From contig CBDAPL010000001.1 in NCBI GenBank assembly GCA_965198495.1, positions 3,100,001 to 3,164,000 on the forward strand: DNA of 64,000 bases, in the 5' to 3' direction. A program made the translations under genes and the position numbers. Below, piece after piece: positions 41,434 through 50,342 of the stretch. The notes below the pieces were generated by a model that saw only the letters and a program-made list of their open reading frames with translations, was not told the DNA's origin and did no database searches. How positions within the stretch are numbered: the stretch's first letter is position 1; each line of letters opens with the position of its first letter. Origin of the DNA: RH-AL1 sp965198495 (GTDB taxonomy: Bacteria; Pseudomonadota; Alphaproteobacteria; Rhizobiales; Beijerinckiaceae).

Positions 41434-42894
41434 GTGCTGCCGACGCTCTTTGGCGCGATCGTCGCGCTCATCGGCGTGTGGTGCCAGTTCGGCGGCTATC
41501 AGCGCACGCTCGTCGCGATGTTCGGCCTCGTCGTGTTCGGCGCCGCCTCGGCGTTGGACCTGCCGGCGCTCGGCGGCGCCTCGGTGACGCCGGCCAACTT
41601 CTTCCTCCTCTTCTTCCTCCTACGCCTCGTCTCGATGCGCGGCGGCGCCGGTGCGCTGATCGCCGAGATCGAACCAAGACGACCGCTGTTCCTCTTCCTG
41701 CTTCTGGTGCTCTGGATCGTCGGCTCGGCGATGCTGCTGCCGCGCCTGTTCGCCGGGACGACGGACGTCTTCTCGCTGGCACGCACGCTCGACACCGACA
41801 ACGGGACCGTGCCGCTGCAGCCGACGAGCGGCAACATCTCGCAATCGGTCTACGCGATGGGCGGCTTCCTCGCCGCCTGCGCCACCTCGGCCTACGCGCG
41901 CAAGCCAGGTGGTTTGTCGGCGGCCATGTTCGCCCTCATGCTCGCGACATCCCTCGATCTCGCCTTCGCCCTCCTCGACATCTTGACCGGGGCGACCCAT
42001 ACCGCCTTCCTGCTCGATCCGATCCACACGGCGAGCTACACCTTGCTCACCGACGACGAGCTCGGCGGCCTCAAGCGCATCGCCGGCAGCTTCACCGAAG
42101 CCTCGGGTTTCGCCGCCTTCTCGCTGACGCTCCTCGGCGTCAATTTCGCGCTGTTCGTGGCCGGCGTGCGCCCACGCTTCAGCGGTCCCGCGAGCGCGCT
42201 GCTCACAGGCTTCATCATCTTGTCGACATCGAGCGCGGGCTATGTCGGCCTCGGTGCCTTCTACGGCGTCTTTCTTGTCTACGCGGCCGCCAAGGCGCTG
42301 ATCTGGGGCCGGCGACGGCCGATCGCGATCGCGGCCGGCGGCATCGCTGGCGCCGCGATGCTCGTCAGCGTGATCATTCTCTTCGTACCGGCGGTCGCGG
42401 ATGTCGCGCAGCACGTCATCGACGATAGCCTGCTGAGCAAGGGAACGTCCGAGTCCGCGATCGAGCGCGGGTCGTGGAACGCGACGGCGTGGCAGGTCTT
42501 CCAGGACACGCATTGGCTGGGCGCCGGCATCGGCAGCACGCGCGGCTCGAATTATGGGCTCGTTCTCCTGTCCAACCTCGGCGCCATCGGCTTCGGCCTC
42601 TTCGTTCTTCTCATCCTGCGCGTCACGCTCGGCCGGCTCTCGCCCGCGCTGAGCGGCGAGCAGCGCGCGATCGTCTGGGCCGCGCGCATCGGCATCCTCA
42701 CATCGCTCGTGCCCAGCATCCTGGTCGGTACCGTTTACGATCTTGGCACCTTGTTCTATGGACTGATCGGGATCGCCGCCTCGGGCGCCGCTCTCGGGCG
42801 GGTGTCGGCGCCGGCCAAAAGCGCCTCGAGCCACGCGCATCGGCGGCAAACGGCAACAATTCCTTCAGCAGCTGGGTCTAGTTTGCCGCGATGA
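41434..42894 (+). CDS. O-antigen polymerase/ligase-like membrane protein (Wzy/WaaL type)
   Basis: A 486-residue polytopic membrane protein from a GTG two bases after the preceding stop. About ten to twelve hydrophobic segments are seen; a large hydrophilic loop near residues 320-360 (LLSKGTSESAIERGSWNATA; THWLGAGIGSTRGSNYGLV) has the WNATA and LGxGxGS elements typical of O-antigen ligases and EPS polymerases. In this locus a Wzy-type polymerase of the repeat unit is most likely. Coupled with the upstream GT genes. Confidence 0.85.
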   Translation: MLPTLFGAIVALIGVWCQFGGYQRTLVAMFGLVVFGAASALDLPALGGASVTPANFFLLFFLLRLVSMRGGAGALIAEIEPRRPLFLFLLLVLWIVGSAMLLPRLFAGTTDVFSLARTLDTDNGTVPLQPTSGNISQSVYAMGGFLAACATSAYARKPGGLSAAMFALMLATSLDLAFALLDILTGATHTAFLLDPIHTASYTLLTDDELGGLKRIAGSFTEASGFAAFSLTLLGVNFALFVAGVRPRFSGPASALLTGFIILSTSSAGYVGLGAFYGVFLVYAAAKALIWGRRRPIAIAAGGIAGAAMLVSVIILFVPAVADVAQHVIDDSLLSKGTSESAIERGSWNATAWQVFQDTHWLGAGIGSTRGSNYGLVLLSNLGAIGFGLFVLLILRVTLGRLSPALSGEQRAIVWAARIGILTSLVPSILVGTVYDLGTLFYGLIGIAASGAALGRVSAPAKSASSHAHRRQTATIPSAAGSSLPR

Positions 42895-42925
42895 AGGCAA
42901 GACCGAACGCGCGACGAACGCCGAC

Positions 42926-43804
42926 ATGACGCAGCAGCTCAGCATCGCGATCGCGATTGCCACGACGGGACGCGCGGCGATCCTGACGGAAACCCTCCGC
43001 GAGGTGGCGCGGCAGACGCGCGCCCCGGACCTTATCGCGATCTGTCCCGCCGTCGATGACGACATCGATCACGCGGCGCTTGCCGCGCTCGATCTGCCCA
43101 CCCGCTTCTGCCGGGGCGACAAGGGCGCGTCGGCGCAGCGCAACGCGATCCTGCGCGATCTGCCCGACATGGACGTCGTGCTGTTCCTCGACGATGATTT
43201 TTTCCTCGCGCCGGACTACCTCGCCGAACTCGTCGCGCTCTTCGCGGCGCACGAGGATGTCGTGCTCGCCACGGGCGTGCTGATCGCCGACGGCGCGTCC
43301 GGCCCGGGCTACAGTGCGGCAGAGGCGCGCGCGATGATCGCGGCCGCGCGGCGGGCCGCCAAGCCGCCCGTCGACGTGTTCTGCGGCTACGGCTGCAACA
43401 TGGCCGTCCGCTGGTCCAAAGCCCGTGGCCTTCGTTTCGATGAGAACCTGCCGCTCTACAGCTGGGCCGAAGACGTCGAGTTCTCGCGGCAGATGGCGCC
43501 GTTCGGCCGTCTCGTGAAGAGCGGCGCGCTGAGGGGCGTCCATCTCGCCACCAAGCGCGGGCGCACGTCCGGCCTGCGTTTCGGCTATTCCCAGGTCGCC
43601 AACCAGGTCTACCTGCGGCGCAAAGGCGTGATCTCGACGCGCCTCGCCATCTTCTACGGCGGTCGCAACGTGCTCGCCAACCTGCGCGGCCTGATCCGGT
43701 CGGAAGCCTACATCGACCGGCGCGGACGCCTGCTCGGCAACATCTACGGCCTCATCGACCTGGCGCGCGGCAAATCCTCGCCGCTGCGCATCCTCGATCT
43801 GTAA
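42926..43804 (+). CDS. GT2-family glycosyltransferase (EPS)
   Basis: A 292-residue GT-A enzyme with the GT2 pattern: IAIATTGRAAILTETLREVA, GDKGASAQRNAILRD (donor-site helix), VVLFLDDDFFLAPDYLAELV (DxD-type metal motif intact) and later CGYGCNMAVRWSKARG and ENLPLYSWAEDVEFS (ED acid/base area). C-terminal basic helix. Inverting transfer; sugar unknown. Last intact gene of the plus-strand EPS run. Confidence 0.9.
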   Translation: MTQQLSIAIAIATTGRAAILTETLREVARQTRAPDLIAICPAVDDDIDHAALAALDLPTRFCRGDKGASAQRNAILRDLPDMDVVLFLDDDFFLAPDYLAELVALFAAHEDVVLATGVLIADGASGPGYSAAEARAMIAAARRAAKPPVDVFCGYGCNMAVRWSKARGLRFDENLPLYSWAEDVEFSRQMAPFGRLVKSGALRGVHLATKRGRTSGLRFGYSQVANQVYLRRKGVISTRLAIFYGGRNVLANLRGLIRSEAYIDRRGRLLGNIYGLIDLARGKSSPLRILDL

Positions 43805-43947
43805 GACGATGTCTCGCTCGTCCTAAAGGCAGGCGTAGGCGTCTGCCTGGTGCCGGGTATCCACGTCGGTACATTGTCCCGCACTCGCACCGAAGGCGTG
43901 GTCGCGGCATCGGTGCCGTGACGAGCACGGCCACGACGAGGGCGGCT

Positions 43948-44854
43948 TTAGTGTTGAGACAAACCGAGCGAACGCTCGTTCGCCGACATGGGCGCGGTAG
44001 CGGCCACCTTCATTCGCCAGCCCTCGGAGCGGCCGATCGCGACGTTGCGATAGTAGGCGAAGCGCGCACGGTCGCCGCGCAGCAGGGACAAGCCCGCGCG
44101 GACGGCGGGGCGCAGGATCCACTTCGCCGCCGTGATCAAGGGATAGTCGTGCAGCCGCAGCACGTAGCCGAGCCCGCGCGCATAAGCCTTCCCCTTGCCC
44201 ACCATCGAAGGCGAAGCGACGTCGAGCTCGGCGTGATGGCCGAAAACGCTCGGGTCGTACCAACACGAGAACCCGGCCGCGAGCGCGCGCAGCATGATGT
44301 CCTGCCCCTCGCAGGCCTGCCACGGGGTCGCGGCGCCGACGCCGATATCCGTATTGTACCCACCCAGGGCGTCGAGCGCGGCCTTCTTGAAGAAGACGAC
44401 CCACTCGATGCCGGTGGTGAAGACGTTGCCGCGGTCGATGCGCGTCGAGTGTCGTTCGAAGCGTCCATTGATGTCGCGTCCCGCCTCGTCCGACGCGCGG
44501 CCGGCGAGCACGTCCGCGCCGAGCGCAGCCATCCGCTCCATCGCATGTGCCAGGAACGTCGGCGGATACCAGCAATCGTCGTCGGGGAAAGAGCACGACG
44601 CGTCCGGCGGCGCGGCGTATGCCGCTGTTGCGCGCGCGGCTGAGGCCGGCTTCGGCCGGGGTGCGCAGATGCACGATCGGGAACGGCCAGCCGTCCCGCT
44701 CCGGCGCGCCGACGCGATCGTCATGGTTTTGATCGACCACGACGACTTCGAAATTCGTGAAAGTCTGCGCGCGCAGACTGGCGAACAGAGCCTCGCATGG
44801 CGCCGCGCGGCCTTTAGTGGCGACGATGAGCGATAGAAGAGGAGTTGCGGACAA
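43948..44854 (-). pseudogene. GT2-family glycosyltransferase, frameshifted at its DxD motif
   Basis: Two overlapping minus-strand frames together make one GT2 protein. The first (from 44854) encodes MSATPLLSLIVATKGRAAPC to RAAGRVVLFP (90 residues) and then goes wrong; the other frame continues with DDDCWYPPTFLAHAMERMAA to the stop at 43948. The break is at the run of four G at 44584-44587; removing one G restores a 301-residue enzyme (domains intact, GGYNTDIGVG and QDIMLRALAAG included). As written the product ends after scrambled sequence and lacks the metal-binding DDD. Sequencing error, recent decay or slippage are all possible. Confidence 0.88.
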
Positions 44855-45041
44855 AAGTGGCCTCGAGGCGCGAGCATCGGGCGATTAGCGCATGTCCGCT
44901 TGTTTCAAACCATAAGCGGCGGGACGAAAGCGCTGATAAGCTTAAGCAAGCGTTAGCGACCGCTTCTTCATATCGCGACTCAAGATCCGCTGTCACGAAA
45001 CGCGCCGCTGCGCCACGTGTCCACGCAGGCGCGCGCGAGTC

Positions 45042-45066
45042 AAAGGACGGATCCATTGCATCCGTC
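45042..45066 (-). terminator. Terminator-like hairpin after glgP
   Basis: A perfect 9-bp stem AGGACGGAT / ATCCGTCCT with a 7-base loop, about 32 bases past the glgP stop. A second 7-bp hairpin (45072-45090) lies between. No strong T-run. Confidence 0.55.
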
Positions 45067-45097
45067 CTCTCGATCGCGCGTCTGTCGCGCGACGCCC

Positions 45098-47578
45098 TTA
45101 TAGGGTCGGCGCGCGCCAAATCTCCTCGGCATATTCGCGGATCGTCCGGTCGGACGAGAACCACGCCATGCCGGCGATGTTCTTGACCCGCGCTTGAGCC
45201 CAGGCCTTCGGTTCGTTCCAGGTCGTGTCGACGTCGCGCTGGCGGCGCCAGTAGGCTTCGAAGTCCGCGGCGACCATGAACGTGTCGTAGCCGAGCACCG
45301 CGTCCACCAGCGAATGGTACCGCGTGCGGTCGTCCGGCGAGAACTGGCCGTCGTAGATCGCGTCGAGCACGTCTTTCAGTCGATAGGAATTGATCAGCGC
45401 CTCGCGACCGCGGAAACCCTGCGAACGCCGCATCTCGACCTCCGGCGTGGTCATGCCGAAGATGAAGATGTTGTCGAGCCCGACCGCTTCCGAAATCTCG
45501 ATGTTGGCGCCGTCCATCGTGCCGATCGTCAGCGCGCCGTTCAGCGCCATCTTCATGTTGCCGGTCCCCGACGCCTCCATGCCGGCCGTCGAGATCTGCT
45601 CGCTGAGATCGGCGGCGGGGATGATGATTTCGGCGAGGCTGACGTTGTAGTTCGGGAGGAAGGCGACCTTCAGCTTGTCGCCGATCGCCGGATCGTTGTT
45701 GACGACCTGCGCGACGTCGTTGGCGAGCTTGATGATGAGCTTGGCCTTGGCGTAGCTCGCGGCCGCCTTCCCCGCGAAGATTTTGACGCGCGGCGTGTAG
45801 GCCAGATTGGGATTGAGCTTCATCTCGCGATAGAGCGCGGCCGTCGACAAGATGTTGAGCAGTTGGCGCTTGTATTCGTGGATGCGCTTGATCTGCACGT
45901 CGAAGAGCGCGTCCGGCGAGACTTTGACGCCGATGCGGTCTTCTATCGTCCTGGCGAGCGCCTCCTTCTTGCGCGTGCGGACGCGTTTCATCCGCTCGCC
46001 GAACGCGGCGTCGTCGGCGTATGCCAGCAGTCCCTTGAGTTGGGTCGGATCGTCGAGCACCTTGGGGCCGAGCGTGTCGACGAGAAGGCTCGTCAGCTCC
46101 GGATTGGCCTCCATCAGCCATCGGCGAAACGTGATGCCGTTCGTCTTGTTGACGATCCGGCCCGGATACATCGCCAGAAGATCGGCGAAGATCGTCTCCT
46201 TCATCAAATCGGTGTGCAGCGCCGACACGCCGTTGACGCGGCGCGAGCCGACGAAGGCGAGATGGCCCATCCGCACACGCTTCTGGTCGCCCTCCTCGAT
46301 CAGCGAGACGCCGGCAAGTCGCGACGCGTTGGCCTTCATCTCATCGGGCGCGTTCTTGAGGTGCTTATGGTTGATGAGGAAGATGATCTGCATGTGGCGC
46401 GGCAGAAGGTCGTTCATCAAAGCCAGCGGCCATGCCTCGAGCGCCTCGGGCAGCAGCGTGTGATTGGTGTAGTTCAGCGTCGACGAGGTGACGGTCCACG
46501 CCTCGTTCCAGGGCATGCCATGCTCGTCGACGAGGAGCCGCATCAGTTCGGCGACGGCGATCGCCGGATGCGTGTCGTTCATGTGGATCGCCGCGCAATC
46601 GGGCAGGTTCTTCAGCGATTTATGCATCGACAGGTGACGACGCACGAGATCCTGAAGCGAGGCGGAGGTGAAGAAATACTCCTGGCGCAGGCGCAGGGAC
46701 TGGCCCGAGTTCGACTCGTCCGAGGGATAGAGGACGCGCGAGATACTCTCGGCATAGGCGCGGTTGGCGAAGGAGCCGACGTGGTCGCCGCGATTGAAGG
46801 CGGTGAGCTCGATGGGATCGACAGCGCGCGCCGACCAGAGCCGCAAAGTGTTGGCGTGCTTGCCCGCCCAGCCGATCACCGGCGTGTCGTAGGCCACCGC
46901 CAGCACGCTCTCGCGGGAATGCCAGATGTTCTTCGTCGGCATCTCCTCGGTCTCGCCGCCGACCTGCTCGACGAAGCCGCCGAACTGGACGGGATAGACG
47001 ACCTCCGGCCGCTCGAACTCCCACGGGTTTCCGGACGCCAGCCAGTCTTCCGGCGCCTCGAGCTGCCAGCCGTCCGAGATCATCTGCCGGAACAGGCCAT
47101 GCTCGTAGCGGATGCCGTAACCGTAGGCCGGCAACGCGATGCTCGCCATCGATTCCATGAAGCAGGCGGCCAGCCGACCCAGGCCGCCGTTGCCCAACGC
47201 GGCGTCCGGCTCCTCCTGGCGGACGTCGTTGAGATCGACGCCGAGCGCCGCGAGGGCTTCACGCGCCGTGTCGGTGAGACCGAGGTTGTTCAGCCCGTCC
47301 ATCAACAGGCGGCCGATGAGGAACTCGACGGACAGATAATAGACCTGTTTGCCGCCGACCTGATGGCTGCGCCGCGTGGCGCTCATCCAGCGGTCGACGA
47401 TGCGGTCGCGCACGGCCAAAGCCAGGGCAACGAACCAGTCGCGCGAACTCGCCGTCTTGATATCCTTGCCGACAGCGTAGACGAGCTTGTCGACGATCGC
47501 CCGACGCAGTTCATCGCTCGTGAGCGTGCCGCTCTTGGCTGCTTGCTGCTTGGGCATCTCAAGGTCGGTGTTCAGCAT
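45098..47578 (-). CDS. glgP: Glycogen/alpha-glucan phosphorylase
   Basis: An 826-residue GlgP-type phosphorylase that releases glucose-1-phosphate from glycogen. Motifs: YYLSVEFLIGRLL near the N-terminus, EEPDAALGNGGLGRLAACFM, IHMNDTHPAIAVAELMRLL, and the pyridoxal-phosphate lysine (Lys676) in ASGTGNMKMALNGAL. ATG at 47578 has GGACGATTCC upstream; the frame extends to 47650. It stands alone here; glycogen synthesis genes are not in the window. The upstream region carries a triple 21-bp repeat. Confidence 0.96.
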   Translation of the reverse strand: MLNTDLEMPKQQAAKSGTLTSDELRRAIVDKLVYAVGKDIKTASSRDWFVALALAVRDRIVDRWMSATRRSHQVGGKQVYYLSVEFLIGRLLMDGLNNLGLTDTAREALAALGVDLNDVRQEEPDAALGNGGLGRLAACFMESMASIALPAYGYGIRYEHGLFRQMISDGWQLEAPEDWLASGNPWEFERPEVVYPVQFGGFVEQVGGETEEMPTKNIWHSRESVLAVAYDTPVIGWAGKHANTLRLWSARAVDPIELTAFNRGDHVGSFANRAYAESISRVLYPSDESNSGQSLRLRQEYFFTSASLQDLVRRHLSMHKSLKNLPDCAAIHMNDTHPAIAVAELMRLLVDEHGMPWNEAWTVTSSTLNYTNHTLLPEALEAWPLALMNDLLPRHMQIIFLINHKHLKNAPDEMKANASRLAGVSLIEEGDQKRVRMGHLAFVGSRRVNGVSALHTDLMKETIFADLLAMYPGRIVNKTNGITFRRWLMEANPELTSLLVDTLGPKVLDDPTQLKGLLAYADDAAFGERMKRVRTRKKEALARTIEDRIGVKVSPDALFDVQIKRIHEYKRQLLNILSTAALYREMKLNPNLAYTPRVKIFAGKAAASYAKAKLIIKLANDVAQVVNNDPAIGDKLKVAFLPNYNVSLAEIIIPAADLSEQISTAGMEASGTGNMKMALNGALTIGTMDGANIEISEAVGLDNIFIFGMTTPEVEMRRSQGFRGREALINSYRLKDVLDAIYDGQFSPDDRTRYHSLVDAVLGYDTFMVAADFEAYWRRQRDVDTTWNEPKAWAQARVKNIAGMAWFSSDRTIREYAEEIWRAPTL

Positions 47579-47953
47579 GGAATCGTCCGTTTCTTTGGTC
47601 CTGCGGCGAGCGACGTTTAGTACCGCTTGCCGAGAGCGTACATTTTTCACGCCAAACGAGGGACACGACCCTCGCGGTGCCGCGCCTTTCAGAAGACCGA
47701 GCTGTCTATCCGCAAGGCAAGCGCGACGATTGAACTTCGCGACACTCCTTGAAAGAAATCAAAGGCGCATCGAAAGAAATCAAAGGCGCATCGAAAGAAA
47801 TCAAAGACGCATCCTCCGGAAAGCCGCCGCTTCCGCCGCATAGCCGATTGAAAAGCCCGAGCGTCTGGGCCACATTCCATTCTGCGCCTTTCGGGCGACC
47901 AGTATCATTGAAGGATACACGCACTGATCACGAGTTTGCGCGAAGCGGCGAAG
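47579..47953. other. Intergenic region between divergent glgP and rsfS
   Basis: 375 bases with no convincing gene; it contains the 21-bp triple repeat and must hold both promoters. Short frames read through the repeat are artefacts of its periodicity (63 bases is a multiple of three). Confidence 0.5.
47752..47814. repeat. Three tandem 21-bp repeats
   Basis: Unit GAAAGAAATCAAAGGCGCATC at 47752-47772 and 47773-47793 (identical), then 47794-47814 with one G-to-A change. A-rich against a GC-rich background, located between glgP and rsfS. Spacing of two helical turns would place any bound protein on one face. No known operator matched. Confidence 0.85.
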
Positions 47954-48334
47954 ATGCCGGTGCCCTCCCTGGCGGCTGAGGAGCGTCTCGACAGTGCGCT
48001 CTTGGATGTCGTCATGGCGTCTCTCGACGAGGCGAAAGCGGACGATACGATCGTGATCGATCTTCTCGGCAAGACCTCGATCGCCGACGCGATGATTGTC
48101 GCGACGGGGCGCTCGAACGTACACGTGAACTCGATCGCCGATCGGGTCGTACGCGCCATCAAGGGCGGGGGTCACGGCGTTCCCCGCATCGAGGGTCTCG
48201 CCAACGGCGATTGGGTCTTGATCGACGCCGGCGACGTGATCGTCCATGTGTTCCGTCCCGAGGTGCGGCAGTTCTATAATCTCGAGAAGATGTGGGGCGT
48301 CGACCGGCCGAAGCCGGAGGCGTCGATCTACTGA
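47954..48334 (+). CDS. rsfS: Ribosome silencing factor
   Basis: A 126-residue RsfS/Iojap protein that binds L14 and blocks subunit joining in starvation. Motifs: LLDVVMASLDEAKADDTIVI, DLLGKTSIADAMIVATGRSN, HVNSIADRVVRAIKGGG and DWVLIDAGDVIVHVFRPEVR with the final YNLEKMWG. ATG at 47954 chosen over a TTG six codons upstream. Followed by rlmH, the common pairing. Confidence 0.96.
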   Translation: MPVPSLAAEERLDSALLDVVMASLDEAKADDTIVIDLLGKTSIADAMIVATGRSNVHVNSIADRVVRAIKGGGHGVPRIEGLANGDWVLIDAGDVIVHVFRPEVRQFYNLEKMWGVDRPKPEASIY

Positions 48335-48388
48335 CGTGCGAGCGGCTCGTCTCCGCTCAGGCGCGATGACGCGATTCCGGCCGCCGCG

Positions 48389-48871
48389 TTGCTTCGCGTA
48401 AGTCTTGTCTGCGTGGGGCGCGCCAAGCTAGGCGCCGAGCGCGACTTGGCGCGGCGCTACCTTGAACGGGCGCATCTGGCCGGTCGCTCCTCCGGCTTGG
48501 CGTTCGATCTTCGCGAGATCGCCGAGTCTAGGGTCCGCCGCCCGGAAGACCGCAAGACGGAAGAAGCGCGGGCTCTTACCAACGCTCTTGGCTTCGACGC
48601 GCATGTCGTCGCGCTCGACGAGACAGGTCTGGCCTTGGACAGCGCGCAATTCGCCGGCCTTATCGGCACGACGCGCGATGCGGGCGCCGCCAGCCTCGCT
48701 GTGGTCATCGGCGGCCCGGATGGCCTCGATCCCCTGTTTCGACAAAGCGCCGCGCACGTCGTCGCTTTCGGCGCGATGACGTGGCCTCACCAGCTCGTAC
48801 GCATCATGGCGAGCGAACAATTGTATCGAACCGCCACGATTCTAGCCGGCCATCCCTACCATCGCGCGTAA
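48389..48871 (+). CDS. rlmH: 23S rRNA pseudouridine-1915 N3-methyltransferase
   Basis: A 160-residue SPOUT methyltransferase modifying pseudouridine 1915 in helix 69. Motifs: LVCVGRAKLGAERDLARRYL, VALDETGLALDSAQFAGLI, LAVVIGGPDGLDP and the C-terminal knot MTWPHQLVRIMASEQLYRT. TTG start fits relatives (M-R-x-x-x-x-V-G). It lies 54 bases after rsfS. Confidence 0.95.
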   Translation: MLRVSLVCVGRAKLGAERDLARRYLERAHLAGRSSGLAFDLREIAESRVRRPEDRKTEEARALTNALGFDAHVVALDETGLALDSAQFAGLIGTTRDAGAASLAVVIGGPDGLDPLFRQSAAHVVAFGAMTWPHQLVRIMASEQLYRTATILAGHPYHRA

Positions 48872-48944
48872 GCCCGCCGTCTTTCCGACATGTTCGAGCC
48901 TCTGGGTCCAGCGTGGAAGGCCGTGCGGGATTCGAGGAAAGAGG

Positions 48945-50342
48945 ATGCGGTTCGCGTTCGGCGGTGAAAACTCGGGAGGCTCCTCGCTCGCGCGGGCATT
49001 TTGGATGGGCGCCGTGCTCTGGTCGGCGCCGATCCATCCAGCCTTGGCCGACGAGCCAAAGCCCGATCCTCAATCCAAGCCTGCGAGCGCCGAGCCTGCG
49101 AGCGCCAAGCCTGCGAGCGCCAAGCCGGCGAGCGGCGGCTCGCTCGACGAGAAGAACCTGCGGCTGCGAGGCTTGCAGGAGACGATCGACGCCGGCATCG
49201 CGCGACGCAACGCCCTCGCGGTCGAGGTCGCCGGCCTCGAAAGCGATCATGCCAAGCTCGCCGCCACGTTGATCGCGACGACCAAGACGGTCCGCGACGA
49301 TGAGGTGGCGGTCGCCGACGCGGAGACGCGGCTTGCCACGCTCGACGAGCGCGAGCGGGCGACCAAGCGCTCGCTCGACAGCCGCCGTGCGGTCGTAGGC
49401 AAGGTGCTGGCGGCCCTGCAGCGGATGGGTCGCAAGCCTCCGCCGGCCTTGCTGGTCGATCCCGATGACGTTCTCAAGGCGATCCGTACCTCCATGCTGC
49501 TTGGTGCGGTGCTGCCCGGCATGCGCGCCGAGACGGAGGCGCTGCTCGCCGATCTCACCGATCTCGCCCGAACCCGCAAGGCGATCGAAACCGAACGCGA
49601 ACGCCTCGCCAAGGAGGTGACCTCGCTGGGCCGCGAGCGGGAGCGCCTGTCCGCTCTGGTCGACGCGCGTCAGGCGGCGATCGGCCGGGCGCGGGGCGAC
49701 ATGGACGCCGAGCGCGACAAGGCGAAGCAGCTGGCGGGTGAAGCCGGAACTCTCAAGGATTTGATCGGCCGCATGGAGCAAGGCAACGCCGCCGCCGCCA
49801 CGGCCGCGCGGACCTCCGACGAGACGTTGTCGATGACGCCGAACCTCAAGCCGGGTGTCGCCCCGTTCAAGGATCCCGCCCGGCTGGCGCCGGCCGTAGC
49901 CTTCAACGCGACCAAGGGCTTGCTGCCCCTGCCGGTCGCGGGAACGCGCTTGCGCGGCTTCGGCGAGGACGACGGGCTGGGCGGCACGGAAAAGGGCATG
50001 CTGGTCGCCACGCGGGCCGGCGCCATCGTCGCCGCGCCGGCGGACGGATGGGTCGCCTTCGCCGGTCCCTACCGCGGCTTCGGCGAACTCGTGATCCTCA
50101 ACGCAGGCGCCGGCTACTATATAGTCCTTGCCGGTATGGAGCGGATCAACGTAGATTTGAGTCAATTCGTTTTGGCGGGCGAACCGATCGCCGTGATGGG
50201 CGAAGGTTCGACGAAGACCGCTGCCGCCATCGCCCTCGGTGCCGCGCAGCCTGTTCTCTATGTCGAGTTTCGCAAGGACGGGGCAACGATCGATCCGGGC
50301 CCATGGTGGGCGAAACCGACGCTTCAAAAGGTTCGCGGATAA
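48945..50342 (+). CDS. EnvC-like murein hydrolase activator with degenerate LytM domain
   Basis: A 465-residue exported protein. A signal region (residues 15-36), then a Pro-Ala-Ser-Lys run made by a repeated PAS(A)KPAS unit, long coiled coils (about 70-285) and a C-terminal LytM/M23 domain (about 330-460). The M23 zinc ligands are missing: the expected G-x-H-x-G-x-D is GGTEKGMLV and the H-x-H is replaced in VLYVEFR. It therefore activates amidases rather than cutting peptidoglycan, as in EnvC/NlpD. Overlaps ctpA by one base (TAATG). Confidence 0.9.
   Translation: MRFAFGGENSGGSSLARAFWMGAVLWSAPIHPALADEPKPDPQSKPASAEPASAKPASAKPASGGSLDEKNLRLRGLQETIDAGIARRNALAVEVAGLESDHAKLAATLIATTKTVRDDEVAVADAETRLATLDERERATKRSLDSRRAVVGKVLAALQRMGRKPPPALLVDPDDVLKAIRTSMLLGAVLPGMRAETEALLADLTDLARTRKAIETERERLAKEVTSLGRERERLSALVDARQAAIGRARGDMDAERDKAKQLAGEAGTLKDLIGRMEQGNAAAATAARTSDETLSMTPNLKPGVAPFKDPARLAPAVAFNATKGLLPLPVAGTRLRGFGEDDGLGGTEKGMLVATRAGAIVAAPADGWVAFAGPYRGFGELVILNAGAGYYIVLAGMERINVDLSQFVLAGEPIAVMGEGSTKTAAAIALGAAQPVLYVEFRKDGATIDPGPWWAKPTLQKVRG

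Noticed and set aside
43823..43850. Hairpin AGGCAG...CTGCCT after the intact GT2 as a terminator
   Set aside because: Only a 6-bp stem with a 10-base loop and no T-run; too weak to annotate.
45194..47620. 808-codon open frame on the plus strand over glgP
   Set aside because: Antisense shadow of a phosphorylase with all family motifs; no ribosome site and no domain.
47752..47814. Tandem repeat as a CRISPR array
   Set aside because: Units are contiguous without spacers and no cas gene is near.
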